Positions 26,201-33,918 of a stretch of 64,000 nt of DNA are shown one piece after another. A model generated the notes under the pieces. That model did not search any database. It worked only from the letters and a program-made list of their open reading frames with translations, and was not told the DNA's origin. How positions within the stretch are numbered: position 1 is the stretch's first letter; every line of letters begins with the position of its first letter. The position numbers and the translations under genes are program-made. Source of the DNA: Trebonia sp963777905 (GTDB taxonomy: Bacteria; Actinomycetota; Actinomycetes; Streptosporangiales; Streptosporangiaceae); assembly GCA_963777905.1 (NCBI GenBank), contig CAVZSM010000007.1, forward strand, positions 1 through 64,000, in the 5' to 3' direction.

Positions 26201-27036
26201 ACGACTCGCTGCTGTCTGAGTTCGCCGCGATGGGCTTCGAGTACGGCTACTCCGTGGCCCGCCCTGAGGCGCTCGTGCTGTGGGAGGCGCAGTTCGGCGA
26301 CTTCATGAACGGCGCGCAGACCATCATCGACGAGTTCATCAGCTCCGGAGAGCAGAAGTGGGGCCAGCGGTCCGGCGTCGTGCTGCTGCTGCCGCACGGC
26401 TACGAAGGCCAGGGCCCGGACCACTCCTCCGCCCGGGTGGAGCGGTTCCTGTCCCTGTGCGCCGAGGACAACATGACGGTCGCGATGCCGTCCACCCCGG
26501 CCAGCTACTTCCACCTGCTGCGCTGGCAGGCGCTCTCCGGCCGACACAAGCCGCTGATCGTGTTCACGCCGAAGTCGATGCTGCGGCTGAAGGCGGCGAC
26601 CTCCGCGGTCACCGACTTCACGTCCGGCTCGTTCGAGCCGCTGATCGGCGAGCCGCCGGAGTTCGACGGCAGCGGGGTGCGCCGCGTGGTGCTGTGCACC
26701 GGCAAGGTGTACTACGACCTGGCCGACCGCCGTTCGAAGGTCAACGCGACCAGCACCGCGATCGTCCGCTTCGAGCGGCTCTACCCGATCCCGCACGACG
26801 AGCTGCGCGCCGAACTGTCCCGGTACCCGGCCGATGCCGAACTGGTCTGGGTGCAGGAGGAGCCGTCGAACATGGGCGCCTGGCCGCGGATGGCGCTGCG
26901 GCTGCCTGAGCTGCTCGGCCGGCCGCTGTCCGTGATCTCGCTGCCCGCGAGCTCGGCGCCCGCGGCTGGCTCGGCCAAGGTGCACGCGGCCTCGCACCGC
27001 GAGCTGATCGAAACGGCTATCCCGGCGGAGGGCTAG
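23212..27036 (+). CDS. kgd: Multifunctional 2-oxoglutarate dehydrogenase E1/E2 (Kgd)
   Basis: A 1,274-residue fused enzyme. Order: an N-terminal helical segment NEWLVDELYQRYLADPGSVD that docks partners; an Ala/Pro-rich linker; an E2-like acyltransferase domain with catalytic TYDHRIIQGAQ (His at about 371); and a thiamine-diphosphate E1 half with AHRGRLNVLANIVGKSYGQ (about 597), HGDAAFAGQGV and YRRRGHNEADNPSFTQP. This actinobacterial architecture oxidatively decarboxylates 2-oxoglutarate in the TCA cycle with lipoyl-E2/E3 partners, and also catalyses 2-hydroxy-3-oxoadipate formation. In relatives it is inhibited by GarA. ATG 23212 follows GGAAGAAGG; an upstream in-frame start at 23182 is less supported. 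It is followed after two bases by DUF6104. Confidence 0.96.
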   Translation: MSAVSSESPLADADLSEPSANPSTQGASGAQPPGANFGANEWLVDELYQRYLADPGSVDRAWWSFFSDYRPRGNGTGSHPAMPDGVPAETLNAASPSASASAPAALAAPAAPEVPAAPAAAPSTPSAPSAPAAPPASTPSTPSKPSQPAVAPPPSDADLSRLRGAAARTAQNMAASLSVPTATSVRAVPAKLLIDNRIVVNNHLQRGRGGKVSFTHLIGYAVVQALKANPEMNAAYAEEDGKPVLAAPHHVNLGLAIDLQAKDGSRQLLVPNIKGADEMDFRQFWTAYEDLVRKARSGKLAVADFQGTTISLTNPGTIGTEHSVPRLMPGQGCIVGVGAMEYPAAYQGASEQTMARLAISKTVTLTSTYDHRIIQGAQSGDFLRRIHQLLLGEDDFYDDIFASLRIPYEPVRWVKDFPYGHEDDVTRSARVQELIHAYRVRGHLMADTNPLEIVQRRHPDLDINQHGLTLWDLEREFATGGFGGKPLMRLREILGVLRDSYCRTVGIEYMHIQDPDERKWIQAHIEVPHERPGHDEQIRILSRLNVAEAFENFLQTKFVGQRRFSLEGAESLIPLIDAVISEAAEQHLDEAVLGMAHRGRLNVLANIVGKSYGQIFKEFEGNLDPKSTQGSGDVKYHLGAEGTFTAVTGSKIRTSLVANPSHLEAGDPVMEGVVRAKQDVLDKGEPGFTVLPVLVHGDAAFAGQGVVAETLNLSQLRGYRTGGTVHIVVNNQVGFTTAPQYSRSSVYATDVARMIQAPIFHVNGDDPEAVVRVGRLAYVYRQTFRKDVVIDMVCYRRRGHNEADNPSFTQPLMYDLIEAKRSVRKLYTESLIARGDITMEEAEAALRHYQQQLERAFTETREANELPPQPGTVLPREQEERPVNHRAVPTAITGDAVKQVIETQLTVPDGFTVHPRLKPQLERRAAMITDDSIDWATGELLAFGSLLQDGRPVRLVGQDSRRGTFGQRHAVLVDRRTGEEYTPLKKLDNGQARFLVYDSLLSEFAAMGFEYGYSVARPEALVLWEAQFGDFMNGAQTIIDEFISSGEQKWGQRSGVVLLLPHGYEGQGPDHSSARVERFLSLCAEDNMTVAMPSTPASYFHLLRWQALSGRHKPLIVFTPKSMLRLKAATSAVTDFTSGSFEPLIGEPPEFDGSGVRRVVLCTGKVYYDLADRRSKVNATSTAIVRFERLYPIPHDELRAELSRYPADAELVWVQEEPSNMGAWPRMALRLPELLGRPLSVISLPASSAPAAGSAKVHAASHRELIETAIPAEG

Positions 27037-27038
27037 CG

Positions 27039-27245
27039 ATGTACTTCACCGACGCCGGAATCGAGGAACTCGACGACCGTCGCGGCGACGAGCGGGTCAG
27101 CATGACGTGGCTCGCCGAGCGGCTCCGGGATTTCGTGGACCTCAATCCGGAGTTCGAGACGGCGGTGGACCGGCTCGCGTCCTGGCTGGCGCGGCTGGAT
27201 GCCGACTCCGAGCCGGACGACGACGACTCCGCAGGCGAGGAATAA
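27039..27245 (+). CDS. DUF6104 family protein
   Basis: A 68-residue acidic protein: MYFTDAGIEELDDRRGDERV, then MTWLAERLRDFVDLNPEFE, DRLASWLARLD and an Asp/Glu-rich tail. It matches the small DUF6104 proteins usually found right after kgd/sucA in streptomycetes. The ATG lies two bases after the kgd stop, so it is cotranslated with it. The function is unknown; an accessory or regulatory role in 2-oxoglutarate metabolism is inferred only from the conserved position. Confidence 0.85.
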   Translation: MYFTDAGIEELDDRRGDERVSMTWLAERLRDFVDLNPEFETAVDRLASWLARLDADSEPDDDDSAGEE

Positions 27246-27287
27246 GAGCACAACCCTTATCCAGAACGGCCTCGTGGCGCCTCCCAG

Positions 27288-27302
27288 GCGTTTCGCAAAC
27301 GC
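27288..27302. terminator. Inverted repeat GCGTTT-CGC-AAACGC
   Basis: A perfect 6-bp dyad with a 3-base loop between DUF6104 and the DUF4097 promoter. It may be a weak terminator or a second operator. Confidence 0.35.
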
Positions 27303-27338
27303 GATACATCTTGACTTCCCGGGTCTGCGACATATCGT
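27302..27338 (+). promoter_or_regulatory. Promoter with overlapping imperfect dyad (PadR-operator candidate)
   Basis: TTGACT (27311-27316), a 16-base spacer and TATCGT (27333-27338) form a plausible housekeeping promoter. CGATACATC (27302-27310) and GACATATCG (27329-27337) form an imperfect dyad (7 of 9 matching) that flanks the -35 and covers the -10. PadR proteins bind such AT-containing dyads, and a padR gene is the second gene of this operon. Confidence 0.55.
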
Positions 27339-27375
27339 ATGGGGGAGACAGTGGTAGCGCCTGGGAGGATGTGTC

Positions 27376-28239
27376 ATGCCGCACTGGACCGTTGACGCGC
27401 CGGCGAGTCTCGACTTCGACGCGGTGACCGCGCTGCGGGTGCGGCTGATCGCCGGGTCGGTCGCGGTGATGGCTACCGGCGACAGGCCGTCGGTAGTGGT
27501 CAGCGACATCAGCGGCCGGCCGCTGCAGATCGGCCAGGAAGACAACGGCACGCTGACGATCGCGTACGACTACGAGAAGCTCTCCTGGGAGCGGCTGCTC
27601 GACTGGCTGAATCCGCTGCACGACACCGCGGCGGTCACCGTGACGGTGCCGGCCGACTGCCCGGTCCAGCTGGGCGTGGTCAGCGCCTCGGCGGTCGTCT
27701 GCGGGCTCAGCGCCGGCGCGTCGGTCAAGGGCGTGTCCGGCGAGATCACGCTCGACGGCGTGACGGGCGATGTGCAGGCCGAAACCGTATCGGGCGCGCT
27801 GGAAGGCCGGGACGTGGACGGCGCGGTCCGCTTCAAGTCGGTGTCAGGCGGCCTGACGCTGGCCGACGGGGCGCTCGCCCTGCTCGAGGCGGAGAACGTG
27901 AGCGGGCAGATCTCCGCCGACGTCACGCTGGCAGACAATGGCGACGTGCGGATCAGCACGGTCTCCGGTGCCGTCACAATGCGCCTGCCCGCGGACAGCG
28001 ACGCCGCGGTCCGGCTGCGCTCCACCGGGGGGAACGTTCGCAGCGAATTCGATTCATTGCGCGCCGCCACACCGTATTGGTCACATACCGTAAGCGGTAA
28101 CGTAGGCGACGGATCAGGAAGCGTATCTGTAACCAGCGTGTCAGGCGCTGTCACGCTGCTGCGGCGCTCTCAGCGCCGTACTACTCCGCGCACGGAGACA
28201 CCTCGCGCGGAGGCGGAAATGGAAAGCGAGACCCAATGA
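27376..28239 (+). CDS. DUF4097-family beta-helix protein
   Basis: A 287-residue protein made of repeated short beta-strands with the pattern VSG.I.L..V.GDV.A.TVSGAL (for example VSGEITLDGVTGDVQAETVSG, and ISTVSGAVTMRLP), as in the DUF4097 putative-adhesin repeat that folds as a right-handed solenoid. No signal peptide or membrane anchor is seen, so it is probably cytosolic despite the adhesin-like label. GGGAGG lies nine bases upstream of ATG. The stop overlaps the padR start by four bases (ATGA), a pairing found widely in actinobacteria. Confidence 0.85.
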   Translation: MPHWTVDAPASLDFDAVTALRVRLIAGSVAVMATGDRPSVVVSDISGRPLQIGQEDNGTLTIAYDYEKLSWERLLDWLNPLHDTAAVTVTVPADCPVQLGVVSASAVVCGLSAGASVKGVSGEITLDGVTGDVQAETVSGALEGRDVDGAVRFKSVSGGLTLADGALALLEAENVSGQISADVTLADNGDVRISTVSGAVTMRLPADSDAAVRLRSTGGNVRSEFDSLRAATPYWSHTVSGNVGDGSGSVSVTSVSGAVTLLRRSQRRTTPRTETPRAEAEMESETQ

Positions 28240-29264
28240 GCCCGGTATTCCGTCATGGACGGCTGCGGCTGTACCTGCTGCGACTGCTGGACGAGGAGCC
28301 GAGGCACGGCTACGAGGTCATCCGGCTGCTGCGCGACCGGTTCATGGGCGTCTACGCCCCGTCGCCCGGCACGATCTACCCCAGGCTGGCAAGGCTGGAA
28401 GAAGAAGGCCTGGTCACCCACGACGAAGAGAACGGCCGCAAGGTCTACCGGATCACCGAGGCGGGGCGCGAGGAGCTGCGCAACCGCGGCGACGAGCTCG
28501 ACGAGCTCGAGGAGGAGCTGTCGGCGTCGGTCAGCGACATCGTCCGCGAGGTGCGCGAGGACGTCAGGGAAACGGTCCGCAACCTGCGGGAGGAGCTGAC
28601 CTGGGCCGCCAGGGAGGTGCGCCGCACCGAGCGGGAATCTCGCGAGGACGGGGCCGCCAGCGGCCGCGAGGAGGCCAGGGATGCCGGCCGCGAGCAGGCG
28701 AGGCAGGCCAAGGATGCCGCGTGGGTGCAGGCCCGGCAGGTCCGCGACGCGGCGCGGCAAGCGCGCGACCAGGCAAAGCAGGCGCGCGACGAGGCGCGCA
28801 ACCGTGCCCAGTGGCTGCGCGAAGGGGCCGCGGCCCTGCGCGACGACGCCAGGGAGGGCTTCCGCTCCGCGTGGGAACAGGCGGCAACCGAGCACCCCGG
28901 CCCCGAAGGCAGCGAGTCCGGCGAAGGCGCCGGTCACCCGCACGGCGCCCATGACTGGGGTTCCTGGCTCGGCTGGGGCGACTGGGGCCGCTGGAGCGAC
29001 TGGCCCGGCCGCCGGAGCTGGCCAGGCCCGAAGGACATGGGCGCATTCCGCGACCTGGAGCGCCTCACCAGGGACTTCGCTACCGACCTGCGCAAGGTGG
29101 CCTGGGAGTCCGGCGCGCTAGGCGGCGACGTCCTAACCGACCTCCGCAGCATCCTGGAAGAAACCCTGGACCGCATCCGCGCCGAAGTCTTCGGCCCGCA
29201 CCAGGAGCCCGCCTCGGAAGCAGAGCCGCCCGCCTCCCAGGAGAACCCGCCGCCTAAGGCGTGA
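28236..29264 (+). CDS. PadR-family regulator with long C-terminal extension
   Basis: A 342-residue protein. Residues 1-90 are the PadR winged helix: LYLLRLLDEEPRHGYEVIRLLRDRF, SPGTIYPRLARLEEEGLVTHDEENGRKVYRITEAGREEL. Residues 90-205 form a long charged coiled coil rich in Arg, Glu and Ala (..DAARQARDQAKQARDEARN..), and a Trp/Gly-rich linker leads to a C-terminal helix (FRDLERLTRDFATDLRKV). Typical PadR proteins are 110-190 residues, so the extension is unusual and may oligomerise or bind the DUF4097 partner. Its gene overlaps the DUF4097 gene, and a dyad covers the shared promoter. The last 11 bases overlap the convergent dehydrogenase. Confidence 0.88.
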   Translation: MSPVFRHGRLRLYLLRLLDEEPRHGYEVIRLLRDRFMGVYAPSPGTIYPRLARLEEEGLVTHDEENGRKVYRITEAGREELRNRGDELDELEEELSASVSDIVREVREDVRETVRNLREELTWAAREVRRTERESREDGAASGREEARDAGREQARQAKDAAWVQARQVRDAARQARDQAKQARDEARNRAQWLREGAAALRDDAREGFRSAWEQAATEHPGPEGSESGEGAGHPHGAHDWGSWLGWGDWGRWSDWPGRRSWPGPKDMGAFRDLERLTRDFATDLRKVAWESGALGGDVLTDLRSILEETLDRIRAEVFGPHQEPASEAEPPASQENPPPKA

Positions 29265-30222
29265 AAACTATCTTGCCGGTGTGGGTGCCGTCGATCATGG
29301 CGGCGAAACCCGCCGCGGCATCGCGCAGCGGAAGCACGCGGTCGATCAGCGGCCGGGTGCCTGTCTGCTCGAGGAAGCGGAGCAGCCTGCCGAGCTGGTC
29401 GCGCGTTCCCATGGTCGACCCGACGATGGACAGCTGGGTGAAGAACACCCGGTTCAGCTCGGCGGGCGGTACCTGGCCGCTGGTGGCGCCGGACACGACG
29501 ATGCGGCCGCCCGGCCTGAGCGAGCGCAGCGAGTGCCCCCAGGTCGCCTCGCCGACCGTCTCCATGACCACGTCGACCCGTTCCGGCAGCCGGGCGCCGG
29601 TGGCGAACGCCTGATCCGCGCCGAGCTTGAGCGCGGCTTCGCGCTTGGCCTCGCTGCGGCTGGTCACCCACATCCGGTATCCGGCCGCCCGGCCGAGCAG
29701 CACCAGCGCGGTCGACACCCCGCCGCCGGCGCCCTGCACCAGGACCGTCGCGCCCGGCTCCACGCCGGCCTTCTCGAACAGCATCCGGTACGCCGTCAGG
29801 TACGCGGTGGGCAGGCAGGCGGCCTCCTCGAACGACAGCGCCGCAGGCTTCGGCACCAGGTTGCGCCTGGGGACGGCGACCTGCTCGGCGAACGTGCCGT
29901 CGTAGCGCTCGGACAGCAGCGACCTGCGGGGGTCGAGGGTCTCGTCGCCGCCGCCCGCGTCGGCATCCGCCACCACGGCGTACACGACGACCTCGTTACC
30001 GTCCTCGTCGAACCCGGCGGCGTCACAGCCGAGGACCATCGGCAGCCGGTCCGCGGGCAGCCCGACCCCGCGCAGCGACCACACGTCGTGATGATTGAGC
30101 GCCGTCGCCTTGACAGTAACGGTCGTCCAGCCGTCCTTCGGCCGCGGATCGGGCCGCTCCCCCGTCTCAAGCCCGCCCAGTGGATTATCGGCATCAATAC
30201 GCGCGGCGTAGACGGCAAACAT
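29254..30222 (-). CDS. Zinc-binding-type alcohol dehydrogenase/quinone oxidoreductase family
   Basis: A 322-residue medium-chain dehydrogenase: catalytic-domain start KATALNHHDVWSLRG, LGCDAAG, then the Rossmann motif VLVQGAGGGVSTALV with SRSEAKREAALKLGAD. The structural-zinc cysteine cluster is missing, which fits the zinc-free quinone-reductase branch. ATG 30222 is preferred over GTG 30228 because TAGGGT lies exactly seven bases upstream of the ATG, giving a leaderless transcript. The substrate is unknown. Confidence 0.88.
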   Translation of the reverse strand: MFAVYAARIDADNPLGGLETGERPDPRPKDGWTTVTVKATALNHHDVWSLRGVGLPADRLPMVLGCDAAGFDEDGNEVVVYAVVADADAGGGDETLDPRRSLLSERYDGTFAEQVAVPRRNLVPKPAALSFEEAACLPTAYLTAYRMLFEKAGVEPGATVLVQGAGGGVSTALVLLGRAAGYRMWVTSRSEAKREAALKLGADQAFATGARLPERVDVVMETVGEATWGHSLRSLRPGGRIVVSGATSGQVPPAELNRVFFTQLSIVGSTMGTRDQLGRLLRFLEQTGTRPLIDRVLPLRDAAAGFAAMIDGTHTGKIVFTP

Positions 30223-30229
30223 GATCACG

Positions 30230-30235
30230 ACCCTA
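30230..30235 (-). promoter_or_regulatory. -10 hexamer TAGGGT for leaderless dehydrogenase mRNA
   Basis: Reads TAGGGT on the minus strand and is separated from ATG 30222 by seven bases. Confidence 0.45.
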
Positions 30236-30256
30236 CCGGGCGGTGATCGGAATGAG

Positions 30257-31444
30257 CTAGCGGCGGGCGACTCCGTCGGCGCGGGCCGCGGCGGCGACCG
30301 CGGCGGCGACGGCCGGGGCGACCCGCTCGTCGAACTGGCTCGGGATAACGTAGTCCGGGGCGGCGTCGCCGCCGACCAGGGCCGCTATCGCGTCCGCGGC
30401 GGCCAGCTTCATGCGCTCCGTCACGGTCGACGCCCGGACGTCGAGCGCGGCACGGAACACGCCGGGGAAGGCCAGCGAGTTGTTGATCTGGTTCGGGAAG
30501 TCGCTGCGCCCCGTCGCCACTACCGCCACATGGCGGCGGGCGACGTCCGGGAGGATCTCCGGGTCGGGGTTGGACAGCAGGAACGCGATCGCGCCAGGCG
30601 CCATCCGCGCGATGGCTTCCTCGGCCAGCGTGCTGCCGGACAGCCCGATGAACACGTCAGCCCCGCGCAGCGCGGCTTCCGGCGAGCCGGCCAGCCCCGC
30701 GGCATTCGTCACCTTGGCGAGCGCCGCCTTCACCGGGTTCAGGCCGTCCCTGCCGTCGTAGATCAGGCCCTTGCTGTCCGCCACCGCGATGTCGCCCACG
30801 CCGGCGGACAGCAGGATCTTCGACACCGCGATTCCTGACGCGCCGGCGCCGCACACCACGACGCGCAGGTCGCCGAGGCCCTTGCCGACGACGCGGGCGG
30901 CGCCGCGCAGCGCGGCCAGCGTCACGATGGCCGTACCGTGCTGGTCGTCGTGGAACACCGGAATGTCGAGCATGGCCCGCAGCCGGTCCTCGATCTCGAA
31001 ACAGCGCGGCGCGGAGATGTCCTCCAGGTTGATGCCGCCGAAGCTCGGCGCCAGCGCCGCGACCGTGCGCACCACTTCGTCCACGTCGGTGCAGGCGATG
31101 CAGACGGGCACCGCGTTGATGCCGGCGAAGCGCTTGAACAGCAGCGCCTTGCCCTCCATGACGGGCATGGCCGCGGCTGGGCCGATGTCGCCGAGGCCGA
31201 GCACGGCGGTGCCGTCGCTCACCACGGCGACGGTGTTGCCCGTCCAGGTGTACTCGCTGGCGAGTTCCGGCTGGTCCGCGATGGCGCTGCAGACCCGGGC
31301 CACGCCGGGCGTATAGGCCATGGCGAGCGCGGCTCGGTCCGGCACGTCCACGGTCGGCCGCACGTCGATCTTGCCGCCCCGGTGCATCGCGAAGACGGGG
31401 TCGGCAGCAAGGGAAGCATGAACAGAAATAGGCTCGTCGCCCAC
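30257..31444 (-). CDS. NAD(P)-dependent malic enzyme
   Basis: A 395-residue single-domain malic enzyme. It shows AYTPGVARVCSAI, the GLGDIGPAAAMPVMEGKALLFK malate/NAD segment, catalytic INLEDISAPRCFEIEDRLR, the metal-binding VFHDDQHGTAIV, the Rossmann motif VVCGAGASGIAVSKI and LSNPDPEILPDVA. It converts malate to pyruvate and CO2, linking the TCA cycle to pyruvate and supplying NAD(P)H. At about 395 residues it matches the short prokaryotic class without a phosphotransacetylase domain. GTG 31444 follows a GGGGG stretch. Confidence 0.93.
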   Translation of the reverse strand: MGDEPISVHASLAADPVFAMHRGGKIDVRPTVDVPDRAALAMAYTPGVARVCSAIADQPELASEYTWTGNTVAVVSDGTAVLGLGDIGPAAAMPVMEGKALLFKRFAGINAVPVCIACTDVDEVVRTVAALAPSFGGINLEDISAPRCFEIEDRLRAMLDIPVFHDDQHGTAIVTLAALRGAARVVGKGLGDLRVVVCGAGASGIAVSKILLSAGVGDIAVADSKGLIYDGRDGLNPVKAALAKVTNAAGLAGSPEAALRGADVFIGLSGSTLAEEAIARMAPGAIAFLLSNPDPEILPDVARRHVAVVATGRSDFPNQINNSLAFPGVFRAALDVRASTVTERMKLAAADAIAALVGGDAAPDYVIPSQFDERVAPAVAAAVAAAARADGVARR

Positions 31445-31676
31445 GGTTAACCCCCAGAGGTTCGGTACGGGGATGGTCGCGCGCCGGCCAGGCCGCGACC
31501 GGGGGTTTCACCGGCCGCTCGGCACCTGGACGCGCCGATCTCTCCAGATACGGGGGTTACCCGCTGCTACATTGTGCCATGGACGGCGTGGTGGTAGCGC
31601 CGCGCCCGCCGATCTGTGTAATACTCAATACCGGTACCAGCCCATTACACCGGTTCCCCGCCGCAAGGGATCGCCA

Positions 31677-32231
31677 GTGGACCTGTCTTCCTATGCCGAG
31701 CTCGCGGTCCGGCTCGTGAACACTTCGAGCCTCGGGCACGAGGGCGGCGACCAGCTCACGACGCTGGACGGGCTGCGCGCGCTCGTGGCCGACAGGGAGC
31801 ACCTGAACCACGGCATCTCGCGCGTCGACCTCGAGGCCCTCCGCCAGCTCAGGACCGAGTTCCGCGCGTTCTTCGTGGCCTGCTCCCTGGGCGACGGCGC
31901 GGACGCCGCCGCGCGGCTGAACGAGCTGCTCATCCAGAACCCGGTGCACCCGCAGCTATCAGGGCACGACGGGCAGACGTGGCACGTGCACTACACCGAG
32001 AGCGGCTCCATGTCGGACAAGTACGCCGCGGGCGCCGCGATGGGGCTCGCGGTCCGGCTCACCGAGCTGGGCCTCGACCGGTTCGGCCTCTGCCAGGCGA
32101 CGCCGTGCCAGGGCGTGTTCATCGACACCACGCCAGAAGGGACCAGGCGGTACTGCTCGCGGCGGTGCGCTGACCGGGCATCGCTCGCCGCGTCTGGCGC
32201 CCGCAAGCGAGAGGAAGAACCCCAGGCTTAG
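31677..32231 (+). CDS. CGNR zinc-finger / ABATE-domain regulator
   Basis: A 184-residue protein. The N-terminal part is an ABATE (putative stress-induced regulator) domain with the opening AVRLVNTSS..GGDQLTTLDGLRAL. The C-terminal zinc finger reads RFGLCQATPCQGVFIDTTPEGTRRYCSRRCADRAS, with four cysteines as ligands in the CGNR arrangement. Members are thought to be DNA-binding regulators of stress or ligand response. GTG 31677 is preceded by AAGGGA. It converges with the AAA+ gene, 10 bases apart. Confidence 0.88.
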   Translation: MDLSSYAELAVRLVNTSSLGHEGGDQLTTLDGLRALVADREHLNHGISRVDLEALRQLRTEFRAFFVACSLGDGADAAARLNELLIQNPVHPQLSGHDGQTWHVHYTESGSMSDKYAAGAAMGLAVRLTELGLDRFGLCQATPCQGVFIDTTPEGTRRYCSRRCADRASLAASGARKREEEPQA

Positions 32232-32241
32232 CCACGTGTCG

Positions 32242-33504
32242 TTAAGGCAGGACGTCCGACGGCTCGAGGCGCATCAGGTCGTCTTTGGTCCACTGCCGCT
32301 CCGGATCGGCCGCGAGCCGGAACGCGTGGCGGAGCCGGGCGTTTTCCAGCTCGTTCCGAACACTGCGGGCGTTGGCGAACCGCGGCTGAGTCATCCGCAT
32401 TGACAGGTAGTCGCGCAATGTCGCCTCCGCTTCGTCCGACAGGTAGTAGGACGTCCGGTCCAGCATCAACTGCCCGATCGAGAGCAGTTCGTCGACGTCG
32501 TAGTCCGCGAAGTCGAGGTGATGGGCGACTCGCGAGCTCATGCCGGGGTTGGAATCGAAGAAGCGGTCCATGCGGTCCTTGTAGCCGGCGAGAATCACCA
32601 CGAGCTTGTCCCGCTGGTTCTCCATCACCTGCATGAGGATGTCGATGCACTCCTGGCCGTAGTCCTTCGAGTCCTCGGCACGGTACAGGGTGTAGGCCTC
32701 GTCGATGAACAGCACGCCGCCCATCGCGCGCTCGAGGACCTGCTTGGTCTTCGGCGCGGTCTGCCCGATGTACTCGGCCACCAGGTCATCGCGCATGGCA
32801 TGCACCAGATGACCCTTCTCCAGGTAGCCGAGCCGGTAGAGCAGGTCTGCCATCATCAGGGCAACCGTCGTCTTCCCGGTTCCCGGCGCCCCGGTGAAGC
32901 ACATGTGCAGGTTCGGCCGGGACGCCGAGAGCCCGAACCGCTGCCGCGCCCGGTCGACCAGCAGCAGCGAACCGATTTCCTCCACTTTCCGCTTCACGGG
33001 GACGAGCCCGATCAGTTCAACGTCCAGTTCCATGAACAGGTCGTCGATGCCTGCCGCCCGCCGCTCAGCGGCGAGGGTGATCGTCGCATCCGGCAGGAGC
33101 GTTTCCTTCCGCCGGCGAGTACGGCTGCTTGGGGCGGGCTTTGCCACGGCGGCCCGGGGGACTGCCGAAGGGACTGCCCGGCGCGGGGCGCGGGTACCGG
33201 TCCTCCGCCGGGTGACAACGGCCGGGAGTATGGGCGAATAGTCCCGGCGCAGGCCCGGGTCCATCACGCCCATACCCCTGACAACGCCCGGCCTGAAGCC
33301 GCGTGAGTTGAGGCTCTCCGGGCTCGTCTGGCGCCACCCGTCCCTGGCGAGGGCGACTAGCGCCACGCTGAGGACGACGAACCCGACCACGACCGCGAAC
33401 GACACGAACCACACATGGCTCAACCGCCAGGTCAACAGCAGGGCGGCTATGACGCCGAGCAAGAGTATGCCGAGTGCCGGATATCGCAGTCTGGTGCTCC
33501 ACAT
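32242..33504 (-). CDS. AAA+ ATPase of the CbbX/SpoVK type with N-terminal membrane helices
   Basis: A 420-residue protein. Two hydrophobic helices at the N-terminus (YPALGILLLGVIAALLLTW, VWFVSFAVVVGFVVLSVALVALA) tether a basic linker and a CbbX-like AAA+ module: Walker A FTGAPGTGKTTVALMM, the pore-loop region YIGQTAPKT, Walker B GGVLFIDEAY and sensor-1 VILAGYKDRMDRFFDSNPG. CbbX-type ATPases remodel protein complexes; here no RubisCO genes are near, and the membrane anchor suggests a different substrate. ATG 33504 is chosen over an upstream in-frame start at 33636 because a promoter ends just before it. Confidence 0.85.
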   Translation of the reverse strand: MWSTRLRYPALGILLLGVIAALLLTWRLSHVWFVSFAVVVGFVVLSVALVALARDGWRQTSPESLNSRGFRPGVVRGMGVMDPGLRRDYSPILPAVVTRRRTGTRAPRRAVPSAVPRAAVAKPAPSSRTRRRKETLLPDATITLAAERRAAGIDDLFMELDVELIGLVPVKRKVEEIGSLLLVDRARQRFGLSASRPNLHMCFTGAPGTGKTTVALMMADLLYRLGYLEKGHLVHAMRDDLVAEYIGQTAPKTKQVLERAMGGVLFIDEAYTLYRAEDSKDYGQECIDILMQVMENQRDKLVVILAGYKDRMDRFFDSNPGMSSRVAHHLDFADYDVDELLSIGQLMLDRTSYYLSDEAEATLRDYLSMRMTQPRFANARSVRNELENARLRHAFRLAADPERQWTKDDLMRLEPSDVLP

Positions 33505-33514
33505 GACAGAAGCG

Positions 33515-33543
33515 AGGGTAGCCACCGGTTCACCGCAGGTCAA
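33515..33543 (-). promoter_or_regulatory. Promoter of the AAA+ gene
   Basis: On the minus strand: TTGACC, a 17-base spacer and TACCCT, ending ten bases before ATG 33504, so the leader would be only a few bases long. Confidence 0.55.
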
Positions 33544-33608
33544 TGAGATGCCGCCCCAGACCGGCAGGGCATCGCCCGCTCTTGGCACGACGACTGCCGC
33601 TTTTGACT

Positions 33609-33624
33609 CGTGAATTGTTTCACA
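33609..33624. promoter_or_regulatory. CRP-type site CGTGA-N6-TCACA (site 1)
   Basis: CGTGAATTGTTTCACA matches nine of ten positions of the actinobacterial CRP consensus TGTGA-N6-TCACA. It sits about 110 bases upstream of the AAA+ start. Confidence 0.5.
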
Positions 33625-33644
33625 AGCGGCATGCATTAATTATG

Positions 33645-33918
33645 CCCGCCAAGGCGCGGCGCAAAACCCCCAGTTTCTTTGAAACTCACCGGTAATTACC
33701 GTGTCATCCCGATGTGACGCTGCGCATGTGTCATTATTCCGCCCGTAGGCGGGGTACAACGCCCTGAACTGCGTTATGAAACCGAATCCACGACAACACT
33801 TCTCTTAGGTGATGATCATCCCTACGATGATCTCACTCTGCTCATATGGCACGCTAGCAACCCACCCTGACGGGGGGGACACGCCCCACGGGGCAAGATC
33901 GAGAAAAGAGCATCGATC
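33645..33918. other. Leader region of the APC permease
   Basis: 274 bases without a gene. It holds the palindrome GATGATCATC (33811-33820) with a second GATGATC at 33826-33832, and a short GCCCC-AC-GGGGC hairpin close to the permease start. The paired GATGATC elements could be an operator. Confidence 0.4.

Noticed and set aside
32242..33504. RubisCO activase (CbbX) function
   Set aside because: The AAA+ fold is CbbX-like, but no RubisCO genes are present and the protein has membrane helices, so only the fold is claimed.
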